From IMG/VR virus record IMGVR_UViG_3300042486_001390, positions 26,565 through 90,564 of that record: 64,000 nt of DNA. One strand, written 5' to 3'. This document shows, in pieces, positions 22,288 through 31,212 of the stretch (position 1 is its first letter; each line of letters begins with the position of its first letter). This DNA is from a virus. The notes under the pieces were generated by a model. The model made no database searches. It saw only the letters and a program-made list of their open reading frames with translations, and had not been told where the DNA came from. The translations under genes were made by a program, and so were the position numbers.

Positions 22288-22975
22288 TTGTTAGATTGTT
22301 AATAGATTGTAGATAAGGATATCTACAATGGAAGTCTTGATATATATAGGGTTCAGACTTTGTTGATGTTGTTAACGCTATCCCCCAATATTATTTTTTG
22401 TGTTCTTATTGCTGACCTCGATTAATTAGATTGTTAGTTTGTAAATAGGTTGTAAATACCCTTATTAACAAAGATAAAAAGGATAAAAGTATTGATATAT
22501 ATAGCTTTCATTATTTCTTTACCTCTTTGTTGATATTGTTGATGATTACCCCGTGTGTATTTTTTGCCTTATTGTTGAGCCTGTTTCTTTTTATTGTTGA
22601 CCTTGTTTGTTTTCTTTATCTTTTTCTCCTCCTATAAGGCATCGACAATATCTACAAAGTCTCAAACCTAGTCAAGGTAAAGGTTTCGATTGTTAATAAC
22701 CTTATTAACAATCGAATTACAAAAGAACAAATTAGCGATAAAACACTTCTCGACACTAAAATTCTCTGATTAGCCAAAAATACGGCATTTTGTCAATAGA
22801 GTCGGTTTTGCATTTAATGACTTTTTATTGCTGACTTTGCTGTATATCTTCTTTTCTCTCTTTTCCTCTATAAGGCATCGACAATATCTACAAAGTCTCA
22901 AACCTATACCCTGTAAAGCTTTCGATTGTAGATAAGGTTATCTACAATCTATTTACAATCTAACAATCGCTCTGT
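22288..22975. repeat. Second cluster of dispersed palindromic elements (four copies)
   Basis: Two forward copies (about 22288-22405 and 22430-22560) and two inverted copies (about 22565-22735 and 22835-22975) are arranged head-to-head. All contain the GTAGATA..TATCTAC or GTTAATAA..TTATTAAC dyad, a TATATATAG or AAACCTA block and the TTTGTTGATATTGTCGATG block. No ORF is seen. Confidence 0.8.
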
Positions 22976-23217
22976 AGTATTTGTAGTATATGTAATACGG
23001 ATAGATAAAAAAATACCGCTCCCTCGTAGGGCGGTAATCCAAGTCAATCTTTAAAAAAATTTTCTCATAGTCTTAATAGAATTGTCAAGACAAAAAATAG
23101 CCGCGCTCCCGGGTGCGGTATAAAAGAGCGCGGCGGTATAAATTATGTTTTCCTTTTAAGTATATCTCAAAAAAGAAAATTTAATATATAATACAATAAA
23201 CAGTACAGAACTTATTG
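22976..23217. other. GC-hairpin leader of the tail-fibre operon
   Basis: Non-coding. CCGCTCC-N6-GGGCGG near 23020 and a CCGCGCTC/GAGCGCGG stem at about 23102-23134 stand out in AT-rich DNA. GCGGTATAAA occurs twice. No confident -35/-10 pair was found for the downstream operon. Confidence 0.45.
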
Positions 23218-23676
23218 ATGCCCCAAAAAGTCCTCACAGGCAATCTCTATTTAATAGGGCAGTCGTATCCTACGATTGCCAGTGAAACTGTTATTGAGAT
23301 TAAGCAGGGAACGACTTGGGATGAGGAGTTTTATGTTCAAGGAGATATTACGGCATGGAACATTAACTTCTATATTGCCAAACAATCAGGCGAGACTAGA
23401 ATAGCTACTGGTCGGATCGAGGGGTTGCAATTTGGAGATTTTACGGTAGAGGGAACTGAATATGAAAATTACACTTATTTTAAGTTGATTGTCGATAGTA
23501 ATATTACGGCTGAAATGGATATTACTCCAATTGCAATCAAAGAAATACTCCAACCGAAAGCAGGAAGAGACTACTGGCAAGCTGACTTAGAGGCTTCTAG
23601 AACAATTGCTAGTAAATTGATAGTCCAACCTTTAGCTTTTGATTTAACTCCTGTAGTGGTGAGGGGGCAAGTCTGA
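23218..23676 (+). CDS. Tail fibre-associated structural protein (probable)
   Basis: A 152-residue beta-rich protein, with VIEIKQGTTWDEEFYVQGDITAWNINFYIAK near the start and repeated short strands after. It opens the rightward fibre operon, in which every stop overlaps or abuts the next start. ATG 23218 is chosen over TTG 23215. Similar QGxTW openings occur in phage baseplate or fibre attachment proteins; the exact role is not known. Confidence 0.5.
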   Translation: MPQKVLTGNLYLIGQSYPTIASETVIEIKQGTTWDEEFYVQGDITAWNINFYIAKQSGETRIATGRIEGLQFGDFTVEGTEYENYTYFKLIVDSNITAEMDITPIAIKEILQPKAGRDYWQADLEASRTIASKLIVQPLAFDLTPVVVRGQV

Positions 23677-24146
23677 TGGCGGTAATTATTCAGTCCTCTG
23701 GTGCGATAGCGGAAATAACAGGCATCTCTCAAAAGGTAATTCTTTCAGCTACTTTAGGGAATGCCGGCTGGTCTCCTATTCTTTCTTTAATTTCTGACGG
23801 CAATCGTCGGGTACTGCAAGTATCTGATTGGGTAGGCGGTTCTGGTTCGCCACCGGCTATTGGTGGGTATATTGGGAATAATGGCATAGTTCTATCGATT
23901 ACCGATGCGATTAATATTCGTGGCGAAAAAGGTGAGCAGGGAGAGCCAAGTCCTTCCTATCTACACACTCAATCCACTAATTCAGATAGTTGGCTAATTA
24001 ACCATAATTTAAATGCCTATCCTCAAATTCAATTATTTAGTTTAGGTTGGGTTAAAATTTATGCCGATGAACAGCATTTATCTTTGAATACTACCCAAGT
24101 TTCTTTTTCGTATCCTGCTGTAGGATACGCGATTCTTTCTTTATAG
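23676..24146 (+). CDS. Tail fibre protein with collagen-like segment
   Basis: A 156-residue protein. Residues about 85-97 read IRGEKGEQGEPSP, a short Gly-x-y collagen-like trimerisation segment. The C-terminus (SDSWLINHNLNAYPQIQLFSLGWVKI) carries the W-x-I-x-H-x-L-x-x-x-P pattern of short phage fibre tips. Overlaps the preceding stop. Likely trimeric at the tail. Confidence 0.7.
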   Translation: MAVIIQSSGAIAEITGISQKVILSATLGNAGWSPILSLISDGNRRVLQVSDWVGGSGSPPAIGGYIGNNGIVLSITDAINIRGEKGEQGEPSPSYLHTQSTNSDSWLINHNLNAYPQIQLFSLGWVKIYADEQHLSLNTTQVSFSYPAVGYAILSL

Positions 24147-24155
24147 AGGTAAATT

Positions 24156-24950
24156 ATGCCCCGATTTGATAACAACCTTACGTTTGCTCCTAATTCGACG
24201 GCAAAAGTCCCTAATCCACAGAGTGCAAACGACGCTGTAAATCTTGGATTTATAGAAGATTATTTTACTGGATTAAATGAGAAGGCGGCGGTTTTAGCTT
24301 CATCCTCTGGTAATATCAATTTAGATGCTCCAGGATCGACTATTGGGGGAGTAACGATGTCCCTTAATGGCCGTTTTTTAGCACCTAGTCAAACAAATAA
24401 CACTCAAAACGGGATTTATATTTGGAACGGGGCTTCTGTACCAGCAACGCGAAGTTCTGATGCAAATACTTCTACTGAGTTAAATAATGCCACTGTTTAT
24501 GTTCCCGATTCTACGGGAACAACTATCGGTGCGACTTATCGACAAATTACCCGAAATCCAATAATAGGAACCGATCCGATTATCTGGACTATTTACGGAA
24601 ATTCTGTCCCTGATGCAACGACAACTACTCCGGGAAGAGTAACTTTAGCATCCTCGACAAATATTAATAACAATACCGATGTAGGTAAAGTTGTTACTGT
24701 GGAAGCTTTGCTAGGTTCAAATGTAATTAAACGACAAGCTAAAGCCACAATTGGCAATGGCACTGACAGCACTTTCCCTATCAGCCACACGTTTAATACT
24801 TTTGATGTTGATGTAAAAGTCCGCAGAACTGCTGGCGATCGAGCCGATGTATATCCAGATATTACAAGGCCAACTACTGGATCAATTACGGTTACTTTTA
24901 GCTATGTTCCGACTGCTGGAGAGTTTACTGTATTGCTAGAGGCTTATTGA
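24156..24950 (+). CDS. Tail fibre / receptor-binding protein
   Basis: A 264-residue protein. The N-terminus PRFDNNLTFAPNSTAKVPNPQSANDAVNLGF is typical of fibres that begin with an attachment motif. The body is Ser/Thr/Asn-rich beta structure (LAPSQTNNTQNGIYIWNG, DANTSTELNNATVYVPDS). It ends with VTVTFSY-type strands. Likely recognises the host surface. Confidence 0.65.
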   Translation: MPRFDNNLTFAPNSTAKVPNPQSANDAVNLGFIEDYFTGLNEKAAVLASSSGNINLDAPGSTIGGVTMSLNGRFLAPSQTNNTQNGIYIWNGASVPATRSSDANTSTELNNATVYVPDSTGTTIGATYRQITRNPIIGTDPIIWTIYGNSVPDATTTTPGRVTLASSTNINNNTDVGKVVTVEALLGSNVIKRQAKATIGNGTDSTFPISHTFNTFDVDVKVRRTAGDRADVYPDITRPTTGSITVTFSYVPTAGEFTVLLEAY

Positions 24951-24951
24951 T

Positions 24952-25362
24952 GTGGCAGAAAACGCAGGGATAATTACTAAACTCCAGGATTTTGTTGACG
25001 TTAATTGGGTTGCTAGTCGGTTGCAAAGCGAGATAGTAACTATTACGAACATTTCTGCTGCACAGCAAATTCCTGTTGCTTCTTTTCTAAGAGAAATTAC
25101 TCTTTTAGAAGTGCGAAATTTGCGTACAACCGTGGGAAGTGCTACAATGACTTTTAGCTTTGGTAGTGGTGCTTCTTTTGGGGCAATACCAGGACTATCT
25201 AACCTATCTCTTACTACTGCCCGGGCTAATTTTACAGTATCTGGACAAGGACAAATTATTACTACTGCTCAAGAAATTCGATTCGATATTACCAGTGTTA
25301 CTGGCGGACCATTGAGTATCCCCTTTTTGTTAATTTTTCGCGAAACACCGTCGCTAACTTAA
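24952..25362 (+). CDS. Beta-rich fibre accessory protein
   Basis: A 136-residue protein from GTG 24952, one base after the previous stop. FLREITLLEVRNLRTTVGSATMTFSFGSGAS and ITTAQEIRFDITSV suggest a jelly-roll-like fold. Part of the rightward fibre operon. No family recognised. Confidence 0.5.
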   Translation: MAENAGIITKLQDFVDVNWVASRLQSEIVTITNISAAQQIPVASFLREITLLEVRNLRTTVGSATMTFSFGSGASFGAIPGLSNLSLTTARANFTVSGQGQIITTAQEIRFDITSVTGGPLSIPFLLIFRETPSLT

Positions 25363-25794
25363 ATGCCTAATAGTTTAACTGCCCAAAGTTTATTCCTAAA
25401 TAGTCCCGAATATATTGAAAGATACCAAATTGCATTAACAAATGTTTCTGGGTCTTTCAATGGAATGTCAACTGATCCAGCTTTTTTCGGTAATCAAATC
25501 AAGCCTAGTTTAATCGATGATGAATCTGTCCGATTTTATGTTTACAAAAGGATTTTATCAGAAATGATCGTTTTTAATCCTTATGTTAAATTAAATGTGG
25601 CTAAATTGGGAATGACGGCATCAGTCTTTGGAGAAACTCCAAGACTTACTATTTCTGTTAATAGCGAAGGGAAATTAAATCCGATTTCTGAATCGGATAT
25701 TTTGCAAGCAGTAATAGAACAATTCAACGACGAGAATCTGTTAGCTCAATTGCTAAATCAAAATATTCTCAAAGTGTCTGCGGTTTTTAATTAA
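25363..25794 (+). CDS. Fibre operon hypothetical protein (143 aa)
   Basis: Helical and mixed (SPEYIERYQIALTNVSGSF, ISESDILQAVIEQFNDENLLAQLLNQN). Starts directly after the preceding stop and its TAA overlaps the next ATG. Not recognised. Confidence 0.5.
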   Translation: MPNSLTAQSLFLNSPEYIERYQIALTNVSGSFNGMSTDPAFFGNQIKPSLIDDESVRFYVYKRILSEMIVFNPYVKLNVAKLGMTASVFGETPRLTISVNSEGKLNPISESDILQAVIEQFNDENLLAQLLNQNILKVSAVFN

Positions 25795-26531
25795 TGCTAA
25801 TAATTGACGCTAGTCCCCCATTGTGGACACCCGCAAATCTACCTGGGCTTTCGGTGTGGTTTGATGCAGCGGACCTGGCCACCATCACGGCGAGCAGTGG
25901 CGGCGGTGTGACCGAGTGGCGCGACAAAAGCGGGTTTCAACGTAATGTGTCCGTGCCATCCGTGTCCAATAGCCCGACCCTGCGACAGAATGTCCAAAAC
26001 GGCTTGCCGGCCATCGACTGGGGGGCAGCGATAAATAACAGAGGGCTGCGGCGCATCTCTGGGCTGTCCGGTTTCAATCCGACCCGATATTTGATTGTCG
26101 CCCATTACGAAGGGCCGAACCCGTTCAGTGAGTATGGCGGTTTGGTTTGCCACCAATTCAACGCAACGACCGATGCTATTCTCACGCAAAACTTCGGCGC
26201 CGGATGGTACGCTGGCTCATTTTTCCATAACGGCAACCCCACGGCGACCAGCGCGGCTCTTCCGACGATCAGCCAGCCTTTCGTTGTAGCGTCAAATTTC
26301 GCGCATAGTGCCAACAGAACCAGTCTCTTTATCGGCAATGATCGGTTTTTACCGGGGCTTTCGCGCGGCTGGCGCGGCAAGATTTTCGAGGTCGTGGGGA
26401 TAGATTTCGTCTGGTCGGGCGCAGAGCGCGCCCGAGCGGAAGGATACGCATCATGGAAATGGGGCCTCGTCGCTAACCTGCCCGCCACGCACCCGTTCAA
26501 AAACCGTCCGCCTCTTGTGTCTGATATTTAA
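25794..26531 (+). CDS. LamG/concanavalin A-like adhesin, GC-rich insertion
   Basis: A 245-residue protein. WTPANLPGLSVWFDAADLATITASSG then VTEWRDKSG is the hallmark start of phage and bacterial LamG/ConA-like proteins (W.DA...vs.W.DkSG), which bind glycans. After about 20 codons the DNA turns clearly GC-rich (GCGGCGGTGTGACCGAG, CGCGCGGCTGGCGCGG) and codon use changes from the AT-rich neighbours, so the lectin body was probably acquired from a GC-rich source while the first codons stayed native. Confidence 0.75.
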   Translation: MLIIDASPPLWTPANLPGLSVWFDAADLATITASSGGGVTEWRDKSGFQRNVSVPSVSNSPTLRQNVQNGLPAIDWGAAINNRGLRRISGLSGFNPTRYLIVAHYEGPNPFSEYGGLVCHQFNATTDAILTQNFGAGWYAGSFFHNGNPTATSAALPTISQPFVVASNFAHSANRTSLFIGNDRFLPGLSRGWRGKIFEVVGIDFVWSGAERARAEGYASWKWGLVANLPATHPFKNRPPLVSDI

Positions 26532-26568
26532 GGTAAAATAAAATCAGAAAATATTTGGAGAATTTAAA

Positions 26569-26739
26569 TTGAATTACAGAAAATATTTAGCTGGAATTAG
26601 TATTCCACCAGCAGAAGTTATCACATGGCAAGATAAGAGTGGCAATAATAACCACCTTTTACCACAACCGAAAAAAGGTGGCATCAACGGCTTTCTGTCT
26701 TATCGAGCGATGCTGTTAAATATCATCCCATCCCGTTAA
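26569..26739 (+). pseudogene. Truncated second LamG-like gene
   Basis: A possible TTG start at 26569 behind TTTGGAG opens a 56-codon frame. EVITWQDKSGNNNHL parallels VTEWRDKSGFQRN of the preceding lectin, but the N-terminal strand and the rest of the domain are missing. It runs into the nrdB 3' end and stops at 26737. AT-rich composition suggests this is the native relic beside its GC-rich replacement. Confidence 0.55.
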
Positions 26740-27777
26740 TCCAGAAGACATAACATAACTGGTAACAGTAGCTTCAAAAAAGTTCGACTTAGTGTGACCT
26801 TCTCCTTGAGTATCAGAGAATTTCTCTAAATGGGAATAGGGAGATTTTTTGTATTTATCTTCAGTAAAAATTGGATTTAAACCAATAGCTTTTAGTCGAA
26901 TATTGGCAAGGTATTTGGTATATTGATCAGTGCTATCTTCTGTAATTCCTAATATTTGATTGCCGACAATATGATTAGTCCATTTGATTTCCTGCTCAAC
27001 TGCACAATAAAATAAATTTTCTATTTCTTGTTTGCTATAAGAGAAAACATTCATCGCTTCAACAATTAACTTTTGATATAATCGGACGTGGCTTAATTCG
27101 TCTCGATTAATCATCCTAAAAATATCGGCAGAACCAGGCATTAATTGTCGAGAAGCAAGATTGTAAAAGAATACAAATCCATTATAAAAATACAAACTTT
27201 CTAGCAGATAATCAGCGAGAAGGGCGATAAAATAGCTTTCAGTAGTTTGTTTATTGATATATTGCTGATAAAGATTAGCAATAAATTCACAGCGATCCTT
27301 AAGAACTTTATCGGTGCGCCATAAATCATAAATTTCAGCCCTTTTGTTTGAGGGAATAATAGTCTCAATCAAGTATTGATAACTTTGATTGTGCATAGCC
27401 TCTTGAGAGATTTGTTCTGCCATACAAAGGCTAATCTCTGGGGCTGTGACACAAGATTTTAAGTGAGGAATGTTACAGGTTTGTACAGAATCAAGAAAAG
27501 TTAGATAAGACAAAATACCATCATAGGCACGTCTTTCGTCAAGGGTTAAATTATTATAATCAGTTATATCTTGAGTAATATCTATTTTTTGCGGGATCCA
27601 AAAATTTTCACGCATCTGTTGATATAAACCTACAGCCCAAGCGTAGCGGACATCATTTAATTGCATTAGGTTGGTAGTGTTACCAAACCAGATAGATCGA
27701 GTTTCAGTCGCATCATCTCCTGATGGATTAAAGATCGGGGAAATGGGCATTTTATTGTTAAGACTGATCAATGACAT
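26716..27777 (-). CDS. nrdB: Ribonucleotide reductase class I small subunit (R2)
   Basis: 353 residues. The di-iron ligands are all visible: FLDSVQ (Asp), QEAMHNQSY (Glu, His), LLESLYFYNGF (Glu), RDELSH (Glu, His). The Tyr in HNQSY is at the radical-tyrosine position, and NFWIPQKIDI holds the transport Trp. It makes the tyrosyl radical for NrdA, letting the phage produce dNTPs in its host. The gene converges with the fibre operon and its end overlaps the LamG remnant. Confidence 0.95.
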   Translation of the reverse strand: MSLISLNNKMPISPIFNPSGDDATETRSIWFGNTTNLMQLNDVRYAWAVGLYQQMRENFWIPQKIDITQDITDYNNLTLDERRAYDGILSYLTFLDSVQTCNIPHLKSCVTAPEISLCMAEQISQEAMHNQSYQYLIETIIPSNKRAEIYDLWRTDKVLKDRCEFIANLYQQYINKQTTESYFIALLADYLLESLYFYNGFVFFYNLASRQLMPGSADIFRMINRDELSHVRLYQKLIVEAMNVFSYSKQEIENLFYCAVEQEIKWTNHIVGNQILGITEDSTDQYTKYLANIRLKAIGLNPIFTEDKYKKSPYSHLEKFSDTQGEGHTKSNFFEATVTSYVMSSGLTGWDDI

Positions 27778-27786
27778 AGTTTTACT

Positions 27787-28068
27787 TTACTTTGGCTCCC
27801 AGTCTTTACATTGTACACAAGAAATAGAGGGATTTACACTACATTTCAGATTAAAATCTTTATGGGTTTCAGGATTATAATATTTACAAGAACTAATCCG
27901 ATTATATTCAGCTATTGAATAGCATTTAAATTGTTTAACCGTGTAGATTAAATTGGTCTTAAATCTAAAAAACACTCTACACACGACAACAGCAAAAATT
28001 AAAGCAGTATAAAGTAAAAATATACTTAATACAATAGTTGCTAGAAAGTTAATAATTATTATTGCCAT
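27787..28068 (-). CDS. Small membrane protein with Cys-rich tail
   Basis: A 93-residue protein. One strong transmembrane helix (IIIINFLATIVLSIFLLYTALIF) at the N-terminus; the C-terminus contains C-x-Y and NPSISCVQCKDW Cys motifs. Lies between nrdA and nrdB, 9 bases from nrdB. Function unknown; could form a metal- or redox-linked membrane tail. Confidence 0.55.
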   Translation of the reverse strand: MAIIIINFLATIVLSIFLLYTALIFAVVVCRVFFRFKTNLIYTVKQFKCYSIAEYNRISSCKYYNPETHKDFNLKCSVNPSISCVQCKDWEPK

Positions 28069-28073
28069 GATGA

Positions 28074-28244
28074 TTATTTATTTTTTCGAGTATTGATAAA
28101 ATCTTCAAGAATTTCAATAAAACATTCAACAAAACCTTTAAGCCAGCCAATTGTATAAAACGAAATTGAAAAAACAGTTAGGGCAAATATTGTGCTAACT
28201 ACAAGACCTACAGTACATAAAATTACATTAGAGATAATATTCAT
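28074..28244 (-). CDS. Small membrane protein (56 aa)
   Basis: From ATG 28244, just after the nrdA stop: a single hydrophobic span (VILCTVGLVVSTIFALTVFSISFY) and a charged C-terminus (EILEDFINTRKNK). It is in the nrd operon. The extended TTG start at 28259 would overlap nrdA and is not needed. Confidence 0.5.
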   Translation of the reverse strand: MNIISNVILCTVGLVVSTIFALTVFSISFYTIGWLKGFVECFIEILEDFINTRKNK

Positions 28245-28246
28245 GA

Positions 28247-30505
28247 TTAATTGGCGCAACTAGAACAACTATTGTCAGACTCTTTAAAGTTATCCTTTTG
28301 AACAGTTCGTACATAATAGACTGCTTTACATCCTGATTCCCACGCTAAAACTAGGGTTTCATAAATGTCTTTAGCTGTTAATGCGCGGTTAGGTTCATCA
28401 GGAAAATAAACCCCTTGATTAAGGTTGAACAGCAATTCCATAGAAATCCCTGTATCAATCCATTTTTGCATTTCAGCAATCGCTTGGACGACAATCTTTT
28501 GATCAAGATTTTGATTCTCTTGGTAATACCAAAAGAAATCCTTAATAAAAGGAGGGCAATTAGGGATAGCACCCTTTGAGTTCTTTTCTGTAAATACCCG
28601 CTTAAAAACGGGCAAAACACTGGCAGTGCAACCTTGAATTAAGGAAGAAGTAGTGTTGGGAGCTACAGCAGCAATATGGGAATTTCTAATGCCAAATTGT
28701 TGAATACTTTTGGCTAATTGATGCCATCTCTCTGGTTGACTAGCATTACTTGAAAAATATTCTACTGGTTTAGCCCCTAATAATTTGCCTTGACTCCATT
28801 CACTGTTAGAGAAGGCTTGATAATGTCCACGTTGTTTAGCTAATTCCATCGAAGCGTAAGTACAAAAATAGCTAATATTTTCAAATAAATCACTGATCCT
28901 TGTAAAGTCTTTGTAGGATAATTTCCGTTTAGCTAACCAGTCAGCCAATCCGGTGACACCAACTCCAATCGTTCGATATTTATCATTATGTTCTTTAGCC
29001 TCGCCAATTGGGGGACAAGTGAGGTCGATAGTATTGTCAAGCATCCTGACAGCAAGATGACACATTTCTGATAAATTAGTAGGAGTGTCAATGTTAGCAA
29101 GATTAAGACTAACTAAATTACAGCAATGGGCTGTTTTACCCGGTGTGACATTAGAAAAGCTCTCACAGCACAAATTAACTTGAGGGATGTACCCATCATG
29201 TTTATTAGGATTAGCGCGATTGATAGTATCTTTGAAGGCAAGATAGGGCATACCTGTCTCAATTTGAGGGCGCATAACATCTTTAAATAACTCCCTAGCA
29301 TTAACCTTTTTGTAGAGAGTAATTTTTGTTCCTAGACTATCTTCAATTAATTCATAAGCCTCTTCAAATTTGTCCCCCCATAGCTCTGCTAATTCTATCC
29401 CTAGTTTTATCCGAACTTCATAAGGATCAACTAATGTCCACTCGGCTTTATTTATTACCCGACGCATAAATTCATCGGTGATAACTAATTGGGGAAAAAT
29501 ATCATAAGCTTTGCGTCTTTGATCACCGTTTTCTGTTTGCATTTCCAGAAATTCTGGCACATCTAAATGCCAGATGTCAACACCGATAGTTACTGCCCCG
29601 GCGCGTTTTCCCCCCTGATTTACTGCAATAGCTGTATCGTTGAGTAATTTAATCCAAGGAATAATCCCACCAGAAGCGTTAGCTTTCCCCATAACCGAGC
29701 TACCAGTGGCACGGATTCTACTCACATTCACCCCGACACCGCCACCATTCTTGGAGATGCGAGCAGTATTAGTAATCTCGCTAAAAATACTCTCTAGATT
29801 GTCTTCCATTGCTACGATGAAGCAACTACTTAAAGAACCATTAGGGGTTCTTAAATTGCCTAAAATTGGGGTAGCTAGAGAAATTTTTCTTTGGGCTATG
29901 GCTAGGTAGATTTGATAAGCAAAACGTAATCTATTTTCTGGTTTTTCTACACTTGCAAGTAATAAAGCGCAAGCTAAGAAAGCTTCTTGAGGTAATTCAC
30001 AATCAAGTAAATACCTTTTTGACAGCATGATCGCACCAGCATAGTCAAAATCTTTATCGTATTCTGGGTATATCCACTCTCCCGCAATTTCTAAATCTTT
30101 TTCATCATAGATTTCTGTGATTTTTGGATCATAAACACCCCTTTTTACCTGCCACTGGACATATTTAGCGTAGTCGGTTCCTTCTAATCTTCTGAAAACC
30201 GTGCGAGATAAATAGCCGCCAAATTCTCTTTTAATCCTTGTATCTTTCCATAATCCCCAGATGTGAAGTCTTCCGGCTACATACTTCCAATCGGTTTCTT
30301 CTACACAAAACAATTGTGTGGCAACATTAATTAAATTTTCTTGAATTTCCCTAGTGGTAATCCCATCTCGTAATCGAGAAGTTAATCCTGATTCTAAAGC
30401 GAGGGGATTGACATCTAACCCTTCACACGCCCATTCAACTACTCGCCGAATTTTGGTAATGTCTAAGGGACGAGTTTCTCCACTTCTTTGAATTACGTTA
30501 ATCAT
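28247..30505 (-). CDS. nrdA: Ribonucleotide reductase class I large subunit (R1)
   Basis: 752 residues from ATG 30505, chosen for TCAGGAG seven bases upstream. Residues about 1-90 are an ATP-cone (MINVIQRSGETRPLDITKIRRVVEWACEGL). Catalytic pieces: GSLSSCFIVAM (first redox Cys), KNGGGVGVNVSRIRATG, VNLCCES (N-x-C-x-E active site), HCCNLVSLNL (second redox Cys), VAPNTTSSLIQGCTASVLP, and a C-terminal CSSC. It reduces ribonucleotides with NrdB. Complete for the family, not split by an intein. Confidence 0.95.
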   Translation of the reverse strand: MINVIQRSGETRPLDITKIRRVVEWACEGLDVNPLALESGLTSRLRDGITTREIQENLINVATQLFCVEETDWKYVAGRLHIWGLWKDTRIKREFGGYLSRTVFRRLEGTDYAKYVQWQVKRGVYDPKITEIYDEKDLEIAGEWIYPEYDKDFDYAGAIMLSKRYLLDCELPQEAFLACALLLASVEKPENRLRFAYQIYLAIAQRKISLATPILGNLRTPNGSLSSCFIVAMEDNLESIFSEITNTARISKNGGGVGVNVSRIRATGSSVMGKANASGGIIPWIKLLNDTAIAVNQGGKRAGAVTIGVDIWHLDVPEFLEMQTENGDQRRKAYDIFPQLVITDEFMRRVINKAEWTLVDPYEVRIKLGIELAELWGDKFEEAYELIEDSLGTKITLYKKVNARELFKDVMRPQIETGMPYLAFKDTINRANPNKHDGYIPQVNLCCESFSNVTPGKTAHCCNLVSLNLANIDTPTNLSEMCHLAVRMLDNTIDLTCPPIGEAKEHNDKYRTIGVGVTGLADWLAKRKLSYKDFTRISDLFENISYFCTYASMELAKQRGHYQAFSNSEWSQGKLLGAKPVEYFSSNASQPERWHQLAKSIQQFGIRNSHIAAVAPNTTSSLIQGCTASVLPVFKRVFTEKNSKGAIPNCPPFIKDFFWYYQENQNLDQKIVVQAIAEMQKWIDTGISMELLFNLNQGVYFPDEPNRALTAKDIYETLVLAWESGCKAVYYVRTVQKDNFKESDNSCSSCAN

Positions 30506-30549
30506 TTGGTTACTCCTGATTTTTAATTTTACTTTAATAATCCTAGCGT

Positions 30550-30777
30550 TCATTCGATATTAGGACGGTCATTTTCTTCTGATTTTTCGTAAGTCGCTTC
30601 TATAGCTTTATCAATCCAAGCATTGATTTGATCATGCCTAATTTCTCCATAATCGGTTTCATCGTAAACTTCATTTTCACTTTTAATTCCTATATTTGAA
30701 TAAAGTAATAAGAAATTGTATAAATCAATTTCGTTGACCGATTGTATTAACTCTGTAAGAACTTGTTTAGCGTCCAT
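30550..30777 (-). CDS. Small acidic hypothetical protein (75 aa)
   Basis: Helical and acidic (MDAKQVLTELIQSVNEIDLYNFLLLYS, INAWIDKAIEATYEKSEEN). Just upstream of nrdA in the same direction. Not recognised. Confidence 0.5.
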   Translation of the reverse strand: MDAKQVLTELIQSVNEIDLYNFLLLYSNIGIKSENEVYDETDYGEIRHDQINAWIDKAIEATYEKSEENDRPNIE

Positions 30778-30813
30778 TGTTATTTATCTTGAGTGTAATT
30801 TAATTTGAAGTAA

Positions 30814-31212
30814 TTACATCTTTGTCGGTTGCCAATTGATTGATATTCTCAGTCTATCATAAGTTCCAGCTTTTATAAAGCCACACTCTTCTAAATATTC
30901 TATTAAAGGTTTAATTCGTGTTCTAGGAAACCCTAGAGTGTCAGCTAATTCTGTAATATTAATCATTGTAAATTTGCCGTTATTTTTTTCTTTTATTGAC
31001 TTTGCAGTAGATATAATGATCTGTCCTTTTATAGCCAAATAAGCTTTTAAGTTGCCATAATATTGTTGTCCTCTTGCTGTCTTTAAAGAGTTAATTATAG
31101 CAGTCTCATTGCCGTTAAAACACAGGTTGCAAGGATTAACATAGCAAGGGCATTTATACAGATAAGTGCCGTCGGGAAAGGATTGTCCTTTTGGGATGAT
31201 TTGTGTTGGCAT
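30814..31212 (-). CDS. Winged-helix protein with N-terminal Cys cluster
   Basis: 132 residues. The N-terminus YKCPCYVNPCNLCFNG packs four Cys, suggesting a metal site; the C-terminus ITELADTLGFPRTRIKPLIEYLEECGFI is a winged helix. A metal- or redox-sensing regulator is conceivable. It overlaps the thymidylate synthase end region by one base, so the two are coupled. Inference only. Confidence 0.55.
   Translation of the reverse strand: MPTQIIPKGQSFPDGTYLYKCPCYVNPCNLCFNGNETAIINSLKTARGQQYYGNLKAYLAIKGQIIISTAKSIKEKNNGKFTMINITELADTLGFPRTRIKPLIEYLEECGFIKAGTYDRLRISINWQPTKM

Noticed and set aside
25839-26500. Long antisense ORFs within the GC-rich lectin
   Set aside because: GC-rich DNA leaves antisense frames open; they lack start signals and sense-strand homology explains the region.
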